Shown: positions 42,450-55,906, counted from the stretch's first letter. The stretch is 64,000 nucleotides of DNA from Candidatus Halobonum tyrrellensis G22 (GCF_000495475.1 NZ_ASGZ01000026.1:25990-89989); one strand, 5' to 3'. The notes: generated from the sequence alone by a model not told the origin. Numbers and translations: made by a program.

Positions 42450-42638
42450 GGCTCCGGGTCACGCGTCCCACGGACAAGTAGTGGGGGGACGCGACGAGGG
42501 CGCCGCGGCGGCGTCACCCCGTCCGCGTCGTCCCGCCCCTCGCCACGAGCGGGGACCCGAAGCGGTGGGAGAGGACGGAACCGGCTCCTCGCGGCACGCA
42601 CCCGGTATCGACCGGCGCGGCCGGTTCGCCCGCGTCGC

Positions 42639-42917
42639 TCACCCGGCGTCCGACCGCGCCCGCTCGACGTACTCGACGGAGACGGTGACCCGCCGGCCGG
42701 TCCGCTCCGCGACGGCGGCCGCGAACCGCTCGGGCAGGTCGGGAAACGACGCGTCGGGGGGTCGCGCCCGCCTGACGGTGACTTCCTCGGGACCCGACGA
42801 GAGACCCAGGTCGGTGAACTCGGCGTCGTCGAGCGCCTCGAACGCCCCGTCGCGCCCCCCGTCGTCGACCCGGAGGTGGACGATCCGCACGAGCAAGTGG
42901 TAATTCGCCGGACTCAT
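42639..42917 (-). CDS. Small conserved haloarchaeal protein, unknown function
   Basis: 92 residues from the ATG at 42917 (an ATG 12 bp upstream is also in frame). It begins MSPANYHLLVRIVHLRVDDG, contains a PPDASFPDLPERFAAAVAER segment and ends with strand VTVSVEYVERA. It is predicted to be a compact alpha/beta protein; no motif is recognised. It is divergent from the arginase-family gene, with starts about 95 bp apart. Confidence 0.55.
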   Translation of the reverse strand: MSPANYHLLVRIVHLRVDDGGRDGAFEALDDAEFTDLGLSSGPEEVTVRRARPPDASFPDLPERFAAAVAERTGRRVTVSVEYVERARSDAG

Positions 42918-43012
42918 ACTCCCGTCCATCTCGCCCGCTCGCCCGAACCGGCACTCCTCCCGGGGCGGTCTCACTCCGGTAGCTCTTTGCGCTCGCTTCC
43001 GGACGAACGGGT

Positions 43013-43927
43013 GTGACCACGCTTCGACTCATCGGCGTTCCGACCGACTACGGACAGGGCCGGCGCGGGGTCGACATGGGTCCGTCGGCCATCCGCTACG
43101 GCGGGCTCGCGGACGGTCTCGCCGCCGCGAGCGTCGAGACCCGGGACGGGGGCGACCTGCCCGTCCCCCGCGCGGAGGAGCGCGACCCCGACGCCCACCG
43201 CCCCAGCCGGGGGAACGCGAAGTTCCTCCGCGAGACCGAGGAGGTGTGTACCCGCCTCGCCGACGAGACGGCCGACGCGCTCGCGGCCGGCGAGACGCCG
43301 CTCGTCCTCGGCGGCGACCACTCGGTCGCCATCGGCTCGCTCGGCGGGAGCGCACGCGACGCCGACGGCGTCGGCGCCATCTGGTTCGACGCCCACGGCG
43401 ACTTCAACACGCCCGTCTCCTCGCCGTCGGGGAACGTCCACGGCATGCCGCTTGCGGCCGCGCTCGGCGTCGGCGAGTGGGCCGACGACGCCTACGGGTG
43501 GGCGCGCGCGCCGGGGCTCCGCGAGGAGAACACCGCCATCGTGGGCCTGCGGTCGATCGACGACGCCGAGCGGGAGGCCATCCGCGACAGCGACGTGACG
43601 GCGTACACCATGTCGGATATCGACGAGCGCGGCATCACCGACGTGGTCGAGGCGGCGCTGTCGGTCGCGGCCGACGGCGTCGACGGCGTCCACGTCAGCC
43701 TCGACATGGACTGGCTCGACCCGTCGCTCGCGCCCGGCGTCGGGACGCCCGTCCGCGGCGGCGTCACCTACCGGGAGGCGCACTACGCGATGGAGCGGGT
43801 GGCCGAGACGGACGCCGTCCGCTCGATGGAGGTGGTCGAGGTCAACCCGGTGCTCGACGAACACAACGAGACGGCCGAACTCGCGACCGAACTCGTCGCC
43901 AGCGCGTTCGGCAAGCGGGTGCTGTAG
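43013..43927 (+). CDS. Arginase/agmatinase family ureohydrolase
   Basis: 304 residues from a GTG at 43013, with a CTCTTTGC box about 27 bp upstream. The binuclear manganese site is complete: LGGDHSVAIG, WFDAHGDFNT (D-A-H-x-D), and VSLDMDWLDPSLAP (S-x-D-x-D-x-x-D-P). The G-N-V-H-G-M-P segment and the Glu in VEVNPVLDEHNETAEL favour arginase (arginine to ornithine and urea) over agmatinase. It is monocistronic; a stem-loop follows. Confidence 0.86.
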   Translation: MTTLRLIGVPTDYGQGRRGVDMGPSAIRYGGLADGLAAASVETRDGGDLPVPRAEERDPDAHRPSRGNAKFLRETEEVCTRLADETADALAAGETPLVLGGDHSVAIGSLGGSARDADGVGAIWFDAHGDFNTPVSSPSGNVHGMPLAAALGVGEWADDAYGWARAPGLREENTAIVGLRSIDDAEREAIRDSDVTAYTMSDIDERGITDVVEAALSVAADGVDGVHVSLDMDWLDPSLAPGVGTPVRGGVTYREAHYAMERVAETDAVRSMEVVEVNPVLDEHNETAELATELVASAFGKRVL

Positions 43928-43936
43928 CCCCCGCCC

Positions 43937-43954
43937 CGACGGCACCGACCGTCG
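43937..43954 (+). terminator. Stem-loop after the arginase-family gene
   Basis: CGACGG/CCGTCG with a 6-nt loop, 9 nt after the stop. Confidence 0.32.
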
Positions 43955-44076
43955 TTGACGCCGGGCGGACCCGCAGACCGCGGACGACCGGCCGGTGTGT
44001 ACCCCCGCGACCGACCCGCGGTCCGCCGGCCGGCGGTGCGGGTCGACTCTCGGCCGACGCAGGCGCAACCCCCGAT

Positions 44077-44083
44077 CTTTTCC
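44077..44083 (+). promoter_or_regulatory. CTTTTCC box at the TATA position of the DUF389 gene
   Basis: CTTTTCC centred 26 bp before the GTG at 44106; it supports this GTG as the true start. Confidence 0.4.
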
Positions 44084-44105
44084 GGGCGTCGGCTGTCGTG
44101 CCGAC

Positions 44106-45521
44106 GTGCGTCTCGTCCACGTCTACGTCAACGACGACGAGCGACCCGCGGTCGAGCGGGTGCTCGAGGATCTCGATATCGACTACGCCGTCGTCGCCGA
44201 CGAGGAGGACCGAACCAACCTCTTCCAGTTCCCGCTCCCGCAGGGAGCGGTTTCGGAGGTGTTCGAGGCGCTGCGGGACGTGGACATCCACGTCGAGGAG
44301 GACGCGTACGTCGTCCTCTCGGACGCCGAGACCGCGCTCACGTCCAACATCGACGAGCTACAGGAGCGGTACGCCGACTCGTACGTCCCGTTGCCCGCGT
44401 TCGAACTCCAGGCGAAGGCGCGGTCGATGAACATGGAGACGGTCTCGTACCTCTGGATGATCCTCTTGAGCACCGTCATCGCGACGGTCGGCCTCCTGAT
44501 CGGTTCGCCCGCGGTCGTGGTCGGGTCGATGGTGCTCGCGCCGCTGGTCGGCCCGACGCTGACGGCGAGCGTCGGCGCGGTCACCGGCGACGGGGATATG
44601 TTCACCGCGAGCGTCCGCCAGCAACTGCGAGGGCTGGTCGTCGCGGTCGTTGGCGCGGTCATCACCGCGTTCGCCCTGCTGTACGCCGGGCTGGTCCCGT
44701 CGACGCTCGCGGTGACCTCGCTCGACCTGGTGACGGTCCGGCTGTCGCCGGGCGCGCTCGGCGTCCTCGTCGGGTTCGTCGCGGGTGCGGCCGCCGCGTT
44801 CGGGCTCACGACCGAGGGGCCGCTCTCCATCATCGGCGTCATGATCGCGGCGGCGCTCGTCCCCGCGGCGGGCGTCGCCGGCATCGGCGTCGCGTACGGC
44901 GAGCCGCTGCTCGCGCTCGGGACCGTGGTGCTGCTCGTGGTGTCGATACTCGCCATCAACCTCGGCGAGATGGTCACGCTGTTCTCGCTCGGCTACCGCG
45001 AACTCCCCCGGGTGGTCGGCGGCGACGACCGGGCTGACGACGACGACGGCGCGGCCGGCGCGGGCGACCCCAACCAGGGCGAGGGTGCGTCGGGCACCGC
45101 GAGGACGGTCGTCCTCGCGGTCGTCGTCCTCCTCGTGGCCGCGCCCGCGGTGGCGGCGACCGGCCAACAGGTCGTCCTCCAGCGGGACGTGACGACCGCG
45201 GTCGACGAGACGCTGACGCGGGACGCCTACGACGACGTCTCGGCCGTCGGCGTCTCCGCGGAGTACAGCTACCCCGTCGGGTTCGCGGCGACGCCAATCG
45301 TCACCGTGAGCGTCACGACGACGGAGAACACCTCGTCGTACCCCCGGCTCGCAGACCGGATCCAGCGGCGGGTGTACGAGCGCACCGGCCGCCGACCGAC
45401 GGTCCGCGTCCAGTTCACCGGCTACCAGGAGGTCCGCGGGAACGAGACGCGGTGGTTCGGCTCGACCCTGCCGTCGGTCGGCGGCGGCGCGTCCGGGTCG
45501 GCGGGCGGCGTGCCCGCGTAG
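44106..45521 (+). CDS. DUF389/TIGR00341 family membrane protein
   Basis: 471 residues from a GTG. Residues 1-105 form a soluble alpha/beta domain (VRLVHVYVNDDERPAVERVL). The DUF389 membrane core follows with six helices (LWMILLSTVIATVGLLIGSP, VVVGSMVLAPLVGPTLTAS, FGLTTEGPLSIIGVMIAAAL). After a seventh hydrophobic segment the protein ends in a domain of about 130 residues (TAVDETLTRDAYDDVSAVGV through VQFTGYQEVRGNETRW), predicted to lie outside the membrane. Family function unknown; transport or osmotic roles have been suggested. Confidence 0.82.
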   Translation: MRLVHVYVNDDERPAVERVLEDLDIDYAVVADEEDRTNLFQFPLPQGAVSEVFEALRDVDIHVEEDAYVVLSDAETALTSNIDELQERYADSYVPLPAFELQAKARSMNMETVSYLWMILLSTVIATVGLLIGSPAVVVGSMVLAPLVGPTLTASVGAVTGDGDMFTASVRQQLRGLVVAVVGAVITAFALLYAGLVPSTLAVTSLDLVTVRLSPGALGVLVGFVAGAAAAFGLTTEGPLSIIGVMIAAALVPAAGVAGIGVAYGEPLLALGTVVLLVVSILAINLGEMVTLFSLGYRELPRVVGGDDRADDDDGAAGAGDPNQGEGASGTARTVVLAVVVLLVAAPAVAATGQQVVLQRDVTTAVDETLTRDAYDDVSAVGVSAEYSYPVGFAATPIVTVSVTTTENTSSYPRLADRIQRRVYERTGRRPTVRVQFTGYQEVRGNETRWFGSTLPSVGGGASGSAGGVPA

Positions 45522-45746
45522 CCCGCGTCGGCCACCGGGCGACCCCGCCGCGAGCCGAAAAAATCGAGCGTCGTCGCGCCGTACTCCTCCCGGCCGGCGT
45601 GCTCGCGCCGACGCTGGCGGCGTCGGGTCTCCCCCTCGTGGCGCTCGGCGTCTTCACGGCGGTGGACGGCCGCTCGGGGTTCGGCGGCCCGGGTCGCTAC
45701 TGACCCGGAACCCGACGCCGACGGGTCCGAGACCGCCGACCGCGTC

Positions 45747-48224
45747 TCACTCCCCGTCGTCGGTCCCGACGCGCGCCGCGGGCAACACGTCGACGGCGGC
45801 GACCTTGTCGCCGGCGTCTAAGTCCATCACGCGGACGCCCATCGTGTTCCGGCCGTACGTCGAGATGCCCTCGACGGGCGTCCGCAGGATCTGCCCCCCC
45901 TCGCTCAGCGCGAACAGGTGGTCGCCGTGGGTGACCGCCTCGACCGCACAGACCGGACCGTTCCGCTCGTTCGTCTTGATGTCGATCAGCCCCTTGCCGT
46001 TGCGCGACTGGACGCGGTACTCGTCGAGGTCGGTCCGCTTGCCGTAGCCGTTCTTCGTCACCGTCAACACCCAGTTGTGCTGGTCGGCGTCGATGGCGGC
46101 GACGCCCGCGACCCGGTCGTCGCCGGTCAACCGGACGCCGCGGACGCCGCGGGCGGACCGACCCATCGGGCGCACCTCCGACTCCGCAAAGCGGATCGCC
46201 ATCCCGTCGCGGGTCCCCACCACGATGTGGTGGTCGCCGTGGGTCACCTCCACGTCCGCGAGCGCGTCGCCCTCCTCCAGTTTGATCGCGCGGATGCCCG
46301 TCGAGAGGATGTTGTCGAACGCCTCGCCCGCGGTCCGCTTGACGTAGCCGTCGCGCGTCACCATCGTGAGATACTCCTCGTCGTCGAGGTCGTCGCAGTT
46401 GACGACCGCGGTTATCTCCTCGCCGTCGTCCAAGTCGAGCACGTTCACCGCCGACTTGCCGCGGGCGGTGCGGCCCATCTCGGGCACCTGGTACGTCTTC
46501 AGCTGGTACACCTGCCCGTGGGTGGTGAAACACAGCAGGTAGTCGTGCGTCGACGCGAGGAACACCGACGACACCCGGTCGTCCTCCTTGAGGTCGGTGC
46601 CGATGATCCCCTTGCCGCCGCGGTTCTGCGCGCGGAACTCCGCCGCGGGCATCCGCTTGATGTAGTCGTCCTCGGTGACGACGACGACCGACTCCTCCTC
46701 GGGGATCAGGTCCTCGTGGGCGACGCTACCGGTGTCCTCGACGAACCCGGTCCGCCGGTCGTCGTCGTACTGCGCTTTGATCGCCTCTAGCTCCTCGGTG
46801 ATCACCGACAGCAGCTCGGACTCCGAGCCGAGGATCTCCTCCAGTCGCTCGATCCGGGCGGTCACGTCGTCGTACTCCTCTTCGATCTCCGCCGACTCCA
46901 TCGACGTGAGCGAACCCAACTGCATCCGGACGATGTGTTCCGACTGCGCCTCCGAGAAGTCGAACGCCTCCCGTAGCCGCGCCTTCGCGGCGTCGCGGTC
47001 CTCGCTTCCGCGTATCTCCTCGACCACGTCGTCGACGTTGTCGAGCGCCTTCAACCGCCCTTCGAGGATGTGCGCGCGGTCTTCGGCCTCGCCCAACTCG
47101 AACGCCGACCGCCGGGTGACGACCTCCTTGCGGTGGTCGATGTACTGTTCGAGCGTCTCCTTCAGCGAGAGCACGCGCGGCTGACCGTCGACGAGCGCGA
47201 GGTTGATCACGCCGAACGTGGACTCGAGGTGGTGTTCGAGCAACTGGTTTTTCACCACCTCCAGGTTCGCCCCGCGCTTGAGTTCGACCACGACCCGGAC
47301 GCCCTCGCGGTCGGACTCGTCGCGGAGGTCGGAGATACCCTCGATGACGCCCTCGTTGACGTCCTCGGCGATGCGTTCGACCAGCCGGGCCTTGTTCTCC
47401 TGGTAGGGGAGCTCGGTGATGACGATCCGCTCGCGGCCGTTGTCGTACTCCTCGACGTCGAACTCCGCGCGCACGCGGAGCCGACCCCGACCCGACGAGT
47501 ACGCCTTCCGGACCGCGTTCCGCCCGACGATGTTCGCACCCGTCGGGAAGTCCGGCCCCTTGACGTGTTCCATCAGGTCCGCCAGGTCGCAGTCGGGGTT
47601 CTCTATCACCTCGATCGTAGCGTCGATGACCTCGCCGAGGTTGTGCGGCGGGACCTTCGTCGACATGCCGACGGCGATGCCCGTCGACCCGTTGACGAGC
47701 AGGTTGGGGTACGCCGCCGGGAGCACGTCCGGCTCCTCCAGCCGGTCGTCGTAGTTCGACGAGAAGTCGACGGTGTCCTTCTCGATGTCCGCGAGCAACT
47801 CCCCGGCGATGGGCGCCATCCGCGCCTCCGTGTACCGCATCGCGGCCGCGGGGTCGCCGTCCATCGACCCGAAGTTGCCTTGGCCGTCGATCAGCGGGTA
47901 GCGCATCGAGAACTCCTGGGCCATCCCCACGAGCGTGTCGTAGATGGCGGAGTCGCCGTGGGGGTGGTAGTCACCCATCGTCTCGCCGACGACCGACGAC
48001 GACTTCCGGTGGGTGGTGTTCGAGGTGACGCCCATCTCGTGCATCGCGTAGAGGATGCGCCGGTGGACGGGTTTGAGACCGTCGCGGACGTCCGGGAGCG
48101 CCCGACCCGCGATGACCGACATCGCGTAGTCGATGTACGACTGTTCCATCTCGTCTTCGATGCGGACGCGCTCGACTTGCGCCGCGCGTACGTCTTCGGG
48201 GTCGACGGGTACGTCTGAACTCAT
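45747..48224 (-). CDS. gyrA: DNA gyrase subunit A
   Basis: 825 residues. Type IIA topoisomerase cleavage and DNA-wrapping subunit. The catalytic pair Arg130-Tyr131 lies in AMRYTEARM; the quinolone-region helix reads [12 protein letters not shown] with Ser92 and Asp96, the sensitive-type residues. The C-terminal beta-pinwheel contains the GyrA box as QNRGGKG, which marks it as gyrase rather than topoisomerase IV. It begins 18 bp after gyrB, so the two are co-transcribed. The protein introduces negative supercoils with ATP. Confidence 0.96.
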   Translation of the reverse strand: MSSDVPVDPEDVRAAQVERVRIEDEMEQSYIDYAMSVIAGRALPDVRDGLKPVHRRILYAMHEMGVTSNTTHRKSSSVVGETMGDYHPHGDSAIYDTLVGMAQEFSMRYPLIDGQGNFGSMDGDPAAAMRYTEARMAPIAGELLADIEKDTVDFSSNYDDRLEEPDVLPAAYPNLLVNGSTGIAVGMSTKVPPHNLGEVIDATIEVIENPDCDLADLMEHVKGPDFPTGANIVGRNAVRKAYSSGRGRLRVRAEFDVEEYDNGRERIVITELPYQENKARLVERIAEDVNEGVIEGISDLRDESDREGVRVVVELKRGANLEVVKNQLLEHHLESTFGVINLALVDGQPRVLSLKETLEQYIDHRKEVVTRRSAFELGEAEDRAHILEGRLKALDNVDDVVEEIRGSEDRDAAKARLREAFDFSEAQSEHIVRMQLGSLTSMESAEIEEEYDDVTARIERLEEILGSESELLSVITEELEAIKAQYDDDRRTGFVEDTGSVAHEDLIPEEESVVVVTEDDYIKRMPAAEFRAQNRGGKGIIGTDLKEDDRVSSVFLASTHDYLLCFTTHGQVYQLKTYQVPEMGRTARGKSAVNVLDLDDGEEITAVVNCDDLDDEEYLTMVTRDGYVKRTAGEAFDNILSTGIRAIKLEEGDALADVEVTHGDHHIVVGTRDGMAIRFAESEVRPMGRSARGVRGVRLTGDDRVAGVAAIDADQHNWVLTVTKNGYGKRTDLDEYRVQSRNGKGLIDIKTNERNGPVCAVEAVTHGDHLFALSEGGQILRTPVEGISTYGRNTMGVRVMDLDAGDKVAAVDVLPAARVGTDDGE

Positions 48225-48242
48225 CGTGGATACCTCACTGTC

Positions 48243-50390
<2,148 letters not shown>

Positions 50391-52853
50391 ATGACGTCGT
50401 TCCAGTCGACGCTCGGCGAGGAGGAGGGGATCGCGGACGAACTGGCGGCGAGCCAGCGGGAGATCTCCATCGCCGAGTTCTTCGAGAAGAACAAGCACAT
50501 GCTCGGGTTCGACTCGGGCGCGAGGGGGTTGGTCACCGCGGTCAAGGAGGCGGTCGACAACGCCCTCGACGCCTGCGAGGAGGCGGGGATCCCGCCGGAC
50601 ATCTACGTCGAGATCCGCGAGGCGGGCGACTACTACCGGCTGGTCGTCGAGGACAACGGTCCGGGGATCACGCGCGAACAGCTCCCGAAGGTGTTCGGGA
50701 AGCTGCTGTACGGCTCGCGGTTCCACGCCCGCGAGCAGAGCCGCGGCCAGCAGGGGATCGGCATCTCCGCGGCGGTGCTGTACTCCCAGCTCACCTCGGG
50801 CAAGCCCGCGAAGATCACCTCCCGGCCGAAGGGGGAGAGCCAGGCGCAGTACTTCGAGCTGATCATCGACACCGACAGCAACGAACCCGAGATCAAGGCC
50901 GACGAACCTACCTCGTGGGACCGGTCGCACGGCACCCGGATCGAGGTGGAGATGGAGGCGAACATGCGCGCGCGGGCGCAACTGCACGACTACATCAAAC
51001 ACACCGCGGTCGTCAACCCCCACGCCCGGCTCGAACTCCGCGAACCCGGGACGGAGGAGCCGCTGAAGTTCGAGCGCGGCACCGACCAGCTCCCCGCGGA
51101 GACCTCCGAGATCCGCCCGCACCCCCACGGGGTCGAACTCGGCACGCTGATCAAGATGCTCGAATCCACCGAGTCGTACTCGGTGTCGGGGTTCCTCCAA
51201 GAGGAGTTCACCCGCGTCGGCAAGAAGACCGCCGACAAGGTGCTCGACGCCTTCCGCGACCGCTACTTCGGCCGCGAGATGGCGTGGGCGACCCCCGACT
51301 CGCTCGACGCCGAGGCGGTCGTCACGGCGGCCGTCTCGGGGAAGGGGAGCGACGCGACCGAGACGTTCGCGGGGCGGGTCGCCGAGGCGCTCGACTCGGC
51401 GGGTCGCCTCGCCCACCACGAACTCGTCCGCCTCGTCGCCGACGCCGCCGAGACGGCACAGGAGTCGACGGGCAAGACGTTCGGCGACACCGTCCGCGCC
51501 AACACCGTCGACGCCGTCTGGACCGGGATGACCGCCGCCCGCGTCGACGCGGCGGGCCGGCGGGTCGACGCGGACGACGACGCCGAGGCCGACGACGCCG
51601 AGTCCGTGCTCCGCGCGCCGCTCGTGGCCCTTGTCGACGACGCCACCAGCAGCCAGAAGGACGACGCGGTGGTCACGGGGCTGGCCGAGCGGCTCGCCGC
51701 CGACGTCGCGGGGCTCGACGACTCGCGCCACCGGCTGACCCGCGCGCGACTCGACCGGCTGGTCGACGACGCCGCAGACCGGATGGTCGAGTTCGACGAG
51801 GTGACGTTCGGCGACACCGCCCGCGAGAACGTCGCCGACGCGCTGTGGACGCGGATGGCGACCGTCCCGGACGACGTGCCGAACGTGAGCGAGGTGGCCG
51901 GCGACCGCGACACCGCCTCGTCGCTACTGGAGGCGATGCGCGGGACGGACATCCTCGCGCCCCCGACCGACTGTCTCGCGCCGATCACCGCCGAACTCGT
52001 CGAGGCCGGCCTCCGCAAGGAGTACGACGCCGACTTCTACGCCGCCGCGACCCGCGACGCCGAGGTCCACGGCGGCGACCCGTTCATCGTCGAGGCGGGC
52101 ATCGCCTACGGCGGCGACCTGCCCGCCGAGGGACAGGTCGACCTGCTCCGGTTCGCCAACCGCGTCCCGCTGGTCTACCAGCGGGGGGCGTGTGCGACGA
52201 CGGACGTGGTGAAGTCCATCGGCTGGCGCAACTACGGGCTCGACCAGCCCGGCGGGTCGGGGATGCCCAACGGTCCCGCGGTGATCATGGTCCACGTCGC
52301 GTCGACGAACGTCCCGTTCACCAGCGAGTCGAAGGACGCGCTCGCGAACATCCCCGCGATCGAAGACGAGATCGAACTCGCGATCCGCGAGGCGGCCCGC
52401 GAGCTGAAGAGCTACCTCAACAAGCGGCGGTCGATGCAGAAGCGCCGCGAGAAACAGGACGTGCTCGGGCGCATCCTCCCCGAGATGGCCGACAAGGTGT
52501 CGGCGGTCTGCGGGCGCGACCGCCCGGACATCGACGGCGCGCTCGCGCGGATCATGAACAACGTCAGCGTCGAACGCGAGTACGACGAGGGGGCCGTCCG
52601 GCTGGTCGTGGAGAACCACTCCGACCGGACCGAGGAACTCGACGTGACCGACATCGTCTCGGTCGAACCCGCCGACGTCCCCGACGACGCCGAGGTGGTC
52701 GACCTCGACGGCGAGTGGTTCGTCAAGTGGACGCCGTCGGTGAGCGGCGGCGACGAGGCGGTGTTGGAGTACCGGGTGTCGGACTCGGACGACGCCGAGT
52801 TCGACGTGAACGTCGACGGCGTCGAGACGGAGAAGCTCACGGTGAACGCCTGA
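50391..52853 (+). CDS. top6B: DNA topoisomerase VI subunit B, with haloarchaeal insertion
   Basis: 820 residues from the ATG at 50391; family members in other archaea are about 530-620. GHKL ATPase motifs: [23 protein letters not shown] and [19 protein letters not shown]. The transducer domain lies after residue 540 ([34 protein letters not shown]). Between them, about residues 310-500, is an enlarged H2TH-containing region with two similar blocks around [17 protein letters not shown] (from 364) and [17 protein letters not shown] (from 473). A C-terminal Ig-like domain follows. Together with Top6A it forms the heterotetramer that relaxes and decatenates DNA. Confidence 0.93.
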   Translation: MTSFQSTLGEEEGIADELAASQREISIAEFFEKNKHMLGFDSGARGLVTAVKEAVDNALDACEEAGIPPDIYVEIREAGDYYRLVVEDNGPGITREQLPKVFGKLLYGSRFHAREQSRGQQGIGISAAVLYSQLTSGKPAKITSRPKGESQAQYFELIIDTDSNEPEIKADEPTSWDRSHGTRIEVEMEANMRARAQLHDYIKHTAVVNPHARLELREPGTEEPLKFERGTDQLPAETSEIRPHPHGVELGTLIKMLESTESYSVSGFLQEEFTRVGKKTADKVLDAFRDRYFGREMAWATPDSLDAEAVVTAAVSGKGSDATETFAGRVAEALDSAGRLAHHELVRLVADAAETAQESTGKTFGDTVRANTVDAVWTGMTAARVDAAGRRVDADDDAEADDAESVLRAPLVALVDDATSSQKDDAVVTGLAERLAADVAGLDDSRHRLTRARLDRLVDDAADRMVEFDEVTFGDTARENVADALWTRMATVPDDVPNVSEVAGDRDTASSLLEAMRGTDILAPPTDCLAPITAELVEAGLRKEYDADFYAAATRDAEVHGGDPFIVEAGIAYGGDLPAEGQVDLLRFANRVPLVYQRGACATTDVVKSIGWRNYGLDQPGGSGMPNGPAVIMVHVASTNVPFTSESKDALANIPAIEDEIELAIREAARELKSYLNKRRSMQKRREKQDVLGRILPEMADKVSAVCGRDRPDIDGALARIMNNVSVEREYDEGAVRLVVENHSDRTEELDVTDIVSVEPADVPDDAEVVDLDGEWFVKWTPSVSGGDEAVLEYRVSDSDDAEFDVNVDGVETEKLTVNA

Positions 52854-52872
52854 TGCCGAGGAGAACGAGCGA

Positions 52873-53988
52873 ATGAGCGACACGCAACAACAGAACACGG
52901 CACGACTCGACGAGGAGGAGGCGCGGAGACAGCTGCTGGAACTCGCCGAGGAGTTCTACGACCAGTTCGAGGCGGGCGACATCCCCGAGATGACGCTCCC
53001 CACGCGGACGAAGAGCAACATCGTCTTCGACGAGGAGGCCGGCGTGTGGGTGTACGGCGACCGCACCTCCACGCGGTCGGCCAACTCCGTCCGCGGGGCG
53101 CGGAAGCTGCTGAAGGCGGTGTACGCCGTCGAGTTCCTCGCCCAACAGCTCGACGAGGACCGCTCGTCGACGCTGCGGGAACTGTACTACCTCAGCGAGT
53201 CGTGGGACTCCGAGGAGGCGCAGTTCACCAGCCAGGACGAGTCGAACCAGCTGATCGAGGACTTGGAGATCGTCTCGGGCGTCACCCGCGAGGACTTCCA
53301 CATGCGGCCGGAGGAGTCGGGCGCGAAGGTGATGGGACCGCTCCTGCTCCGCGAGCAGACCCGCCGGGGGGACCGCGAGATCCACTGTCAGGACGACGTG
53401 GGCCAGGGCGGCTACCAGATCCCCAACAACCCGGACACGATCGAGTTCCTCGACAACGACGCCGAGTTCGTCCTCTGTGTCGAGACCGGCGGGATGCGCG
53501 ACCGACTGGTCGAAAACGGGTTCGACGCCGACCGCGACGCCATCGTCGTCCACCTCGGCGGCCAGCCCGCCCGGGCGACCCGCCGGCTGACCAAACGCCT
53601 CCACGACGAACTCGACCTCCCCGTGGTGGTGTTCTGCGACGGCGACCCCTGGAGCTACCGCATCTTCGGCTCCGTCGCGTACGGCTCGATCAAGTCCGCA
53701 CACCTCTCGGAGTACCTCGCGACCCCCGAGGCGCGGTACGTCGGCATCCGCCCGCAGGACATCGTCGACTACGACCTGCCGACCGACCCGCTCAGCGACT
53801 CGGACGTGAACGCCCTCGAATCCGAGCTGGAGGACCCCCGGTTCAAGTCGGAGTTCTGGACCGAGCAGATCGAACTCCAACTTGACATCGACAAGAAGGC
53901 TGAACAGCAGGCGCTCGCCTCCCAGGGGCTTGACTTCGTGACCGACACCTACCTCCCCGAACGGCTCGGCGAGATGGGCGTGCTGTGA
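52873..53988 (+). CDS. top6A: DNA topoisomerase VI subunit A
   Basis: 371 residues, Spo11-like cleavage subunit. The catalytic tyrosine lies in [11 protein letters not shown] (Tyr105/Tyr106). The Toprim metal site is seen as [11 protein letters not shown] (Glu) and [14 protein letters not shown] (D-x-D). It begins 19 bp after top6B in the same operon. A stem-loop followed by a pyrimidine-rich stretch lies 27 nt downstream. Confidence 0.95.
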   Translation: MSDTQQQNTARLDEEEARRQLLELAEEFYDQFEAGDIPEMTLPTRTKSNIVFDEEAGVWVYGDRTSTRSANSVRGARKLLKAVYAVEFLAQQLDEDRSSTLRELYYLSESWDSEEAQFTSQDESNQLIEDLEIVSGVTREDFHMRPEESGAKVMGPLLLREQTRRGDREIHCQDDVGQGGYQIPNNPDTIEFLDNDAEFVLCVETGGMRDRLVENGFDADRDAIVVHLGGQPARATRRLTKRLHDELDLPVVVFCDGDPWSYRIFGSVAYGSIKSAHLSEYLATPEARYVGIRPQDIVDYDLPTDPLSDSDVNALESELEDPRFKSEFWTEQIELQLDIDKKAEQQALASQGLDFVTDTYLPERLGEMGVL

Positions 53989-54015
53989 ATCGGTCGTAAC
54001 GCGTCCCCACCGGCC

Positions 54016-54045
54016 CGACGGGGTCGGCTCCGACCGGCTCCGTCG
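54016..54045 (+). terminator. Two-part stem-loop and pyrimidine tail after top6A
   Basis: Outer arms CGACGG/CCGTCG enclose inner arms GGTCGG/CCGACC. The sequence then continues TCCTCTTCTTC, the most T-rich tail of any stem-loop noted here. Confidence 0.45.
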
Positions 54046-54105
54046 TCCTCTTCTTCGGTCTCCGTCGGTCGGTTTCCCGCCTCGACTCGCGGCTCCATCA
54101 GCCAC

Positions 54106-54969
54106 TCAGCCCATCAGCCGTTCGAGCTCCCGTTCCACGTCCGGTTCGCGTTCGCCCTCGCCCGTCTCGCCCGCCCCGTCGCCGTCCGAGCGGTCCGCGG
54201 CGCACGCCCGGCAGTAGACGTTCTCGCCCTCGCGGTACGTCCGGAGGGGGAGCCCCCCGGCGTACAGCCGGTCGTCGAACTGCCGGCGCACGCCCGTGTG
54301 GACCCGGTCGCCGCACGCCGCGCACGGTTCGGGCGGGTTCCGAACCGGCTCCTCGCTCACGGTCCGTTCGCGGCCGAACGTCGAGGCCGACTTCCGCTCC
54401 TCGCCGTCGGGGAGCGCGAGCACCAGCAGCATCGGCACCAACAGCGCGACCAGCGCGACCGCTCCGAGGGCGACCCCGACGGTGAGCGACCCGGTGAGGA
54501 GGAACGCCACCAGCGCGGCCGCCCCGCTCGCGACGCCGCCGGCGAGGACGGCCCCCGCAAGCAGGAGTTTTCCGCGCAGGTCGCCGTCGCGGTCGGGGTA
54601 CGACAGTTCGGTGCCGTCGGCGCGAACCTCCCGGCGGGGCGCGCCCACCGTGTAGCGGTAGGCCGCGTAGACGACGTTGAGCACGCCGCCGCTGACCAGA
54701 AACAGGCCGACGTGCGGGAGGACCGAACCGAACCCGCGCTTGCGGAGCACGACTCGGTCGCCGTGGTCCGCCTCGGTCTCCCAGCCGGCGACCTCCAGGT
54801 CCTGGACGCGCCGCCGGAGCCACGCCCGGTCGGCGTCGCCGGGTTCCGCCGAGTCGGCCTCGGTGCCACACTGCGAGCAGAAGGCGTCCCCCGGCGAGAG
54901 CCGCGCCCCGCACGCCGAACAGTGCGTCGGCGACGCGGCCGCCCCGGGGTCGGAGGTGGAGGGCGTCAT
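54106..54969 (-). CDS. Zinc-ribbon membrane protein
   Basis: 287 residues from the ATG at 54969. The N-terminal zinc ribbon is CSACGARLSPGDAFCSQCGT. A charged helix follows (WLRRRVQDLEVAGWETEADH), then about four membrane segments, and a second four-Cys zinc knuckle near the C-terminus (CAACGDRV and YCRACAADR). The C-terminal tail is acidic. Function unknown; double zinc-ribbon membrane proteins of this kind are frequent in haloarchaea. Confidence 0.75.
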   Translation of the reverse strand: MTPSTSDPGAAASPTHCSACGARLSPGDAFCSQCGTEADSAEPGDADRAWLRRRVQDLEVAGWETEADHGDRVVLRKRGFGSVLPHVGLFLVSGGVLNVVYAAYRYTVGAPRREVRADGTELSYPDRDGDLRGKLLLAGAVLAGGVASGAAALVAFLLTGSLTVGVALGAVALVALLVPMLLVLALPDGEERKSASTFGRERTVSEEPVRNPPEPCAACGDRVHTGVRRQFDDRLYAGGLPLRTYREGENVYCRACAADRSDGDGAGETGEGEREPDVERELERLMG

Positions 54970-55120
54970 ACGCCGAAATGGTCTCCGGTCGACCAAGAAG
55001 CTTGCGCGCCGCTCACGCCGCCCGTCCCGTCCGGTCGGACCTCCACCCGACTCGCCCGTTCTCCCGGTCGCATCGCCGACCCCGACCGTCCGGTCGCCGT
55101 CCGAGCGGTCCGCTACCGGC

Positions 55121-55906
55121 TCACTGGTTCGGCCCGCGTTCGTCGAGCGCGACCGGGACCGACCGCCGCGCGACGTCGACCGCGAACCCCGCCGAGTCGG
55201 CTTCGAGGAAGTCGAGCGTGTTGTAGTGGATCGGAACCACCAGGTCGGGGTCCATCCGCTCGGCCAGGTCGGCGGCCTCGTCGGCGTTCATGCAGACCGA
55301 CCCGGAGATGTTGGCGAGGAACAGCGACACGTCGAGTTCGGCGAACGCGTCGAGCGCGTCCGAGTCGCCCGGCCAGAAGGCCGAGGTGCCGCCGAGCACC
55401 AGCCGGTAGCCCACGCCCGACCCCTTCGGGTGGGGGACGCTCCCGTCGTCGTCCGCGTGCGGCCCGTCCGCCTCGTTGTACGCGGGCACCGACCAGACGT
55501 CGACCGTCCCGTCCGGCGTCGCGACCGACAGGTGGTCCTCCTCGCCGACCCGCACCACCTCGAACGGGAGGTCGTCGACCGGCGTCAGGTCGCGGTCGAT
55601 GGAGCCGGCGTCGACGCCCTCGTAGACGACGACCGTCGCGTCCTCGCCCGCGACGCGTTCGACGCCGTCGGAGTCGTAGTGGTGGTCGTGGGTGACACAG
55701 ACCAGGTCGGCGTCCTCCGGTCGGTGGTCCGTCGCGCGGGGGTGGGCGGCTTCCTTGGGGTTGCCGCCGCCCGGCGGGGTCCACTCGCCCGTGAGCACGC
55801 CGTACCGGCCGGGGTCGACGTACGCGACCAGCCCCTCCGCCGTCTCCAGTCGCGCGGTCGCGTAGCCGAACCACTCCACCGTCAGGTCGTCGTGACGAAC
55901 CGTCAT
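55121..55906 (-). CDS. Metallo-beta-lactamase-fold hydrolase, UlaG-like
   Basis: 261 residues. It begins VEWFGYATARLET, like UlaG/YtnP hydrolases. The metal motif reads VTHDHHYDSDGVE (T-H-x-H-x-D-H with Tyr in place of the last His), and further ligands lie in FWPGDSD and VPIHYNT. A GATTAAGC box sits about 27 bp upstream of the ATG. Substrate unknown; the family includes lactonases and phosphodiesterases. Confidence 0.82.
   Translation of the reverse strand: MTVRHDDLTVEWFGYATARLETAEGLVAYVDPGRYGVLTGEWTPPGGGNPKEAAHPRATDHRPEDADLVCVTHDHHYDSDGVERVAGEDATVVVYEGVDAGSIDRDLTPVDDLPFEVVRVGEEDHLSVATPDGTVDVWSVPAYNEADGPHADDDGSVPHPKGSGVGYRLVLGGTSAFWPGDSDALDAFAELDVSLFLANISGSVCMNADEAADLAERMDPDLVVPIHYNTLDFLEADSAGFAVDVARRSVPVALDERGPNQ

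Noticed and set aside
45599..45703. Possible 34-residue hydrophobic peptide between the DUF389 gene and gyrA
   Set aside because: Third-position GC looks coding and the peptide is hydrophobic, but there is no promoter box and no convincing start; too short to support.
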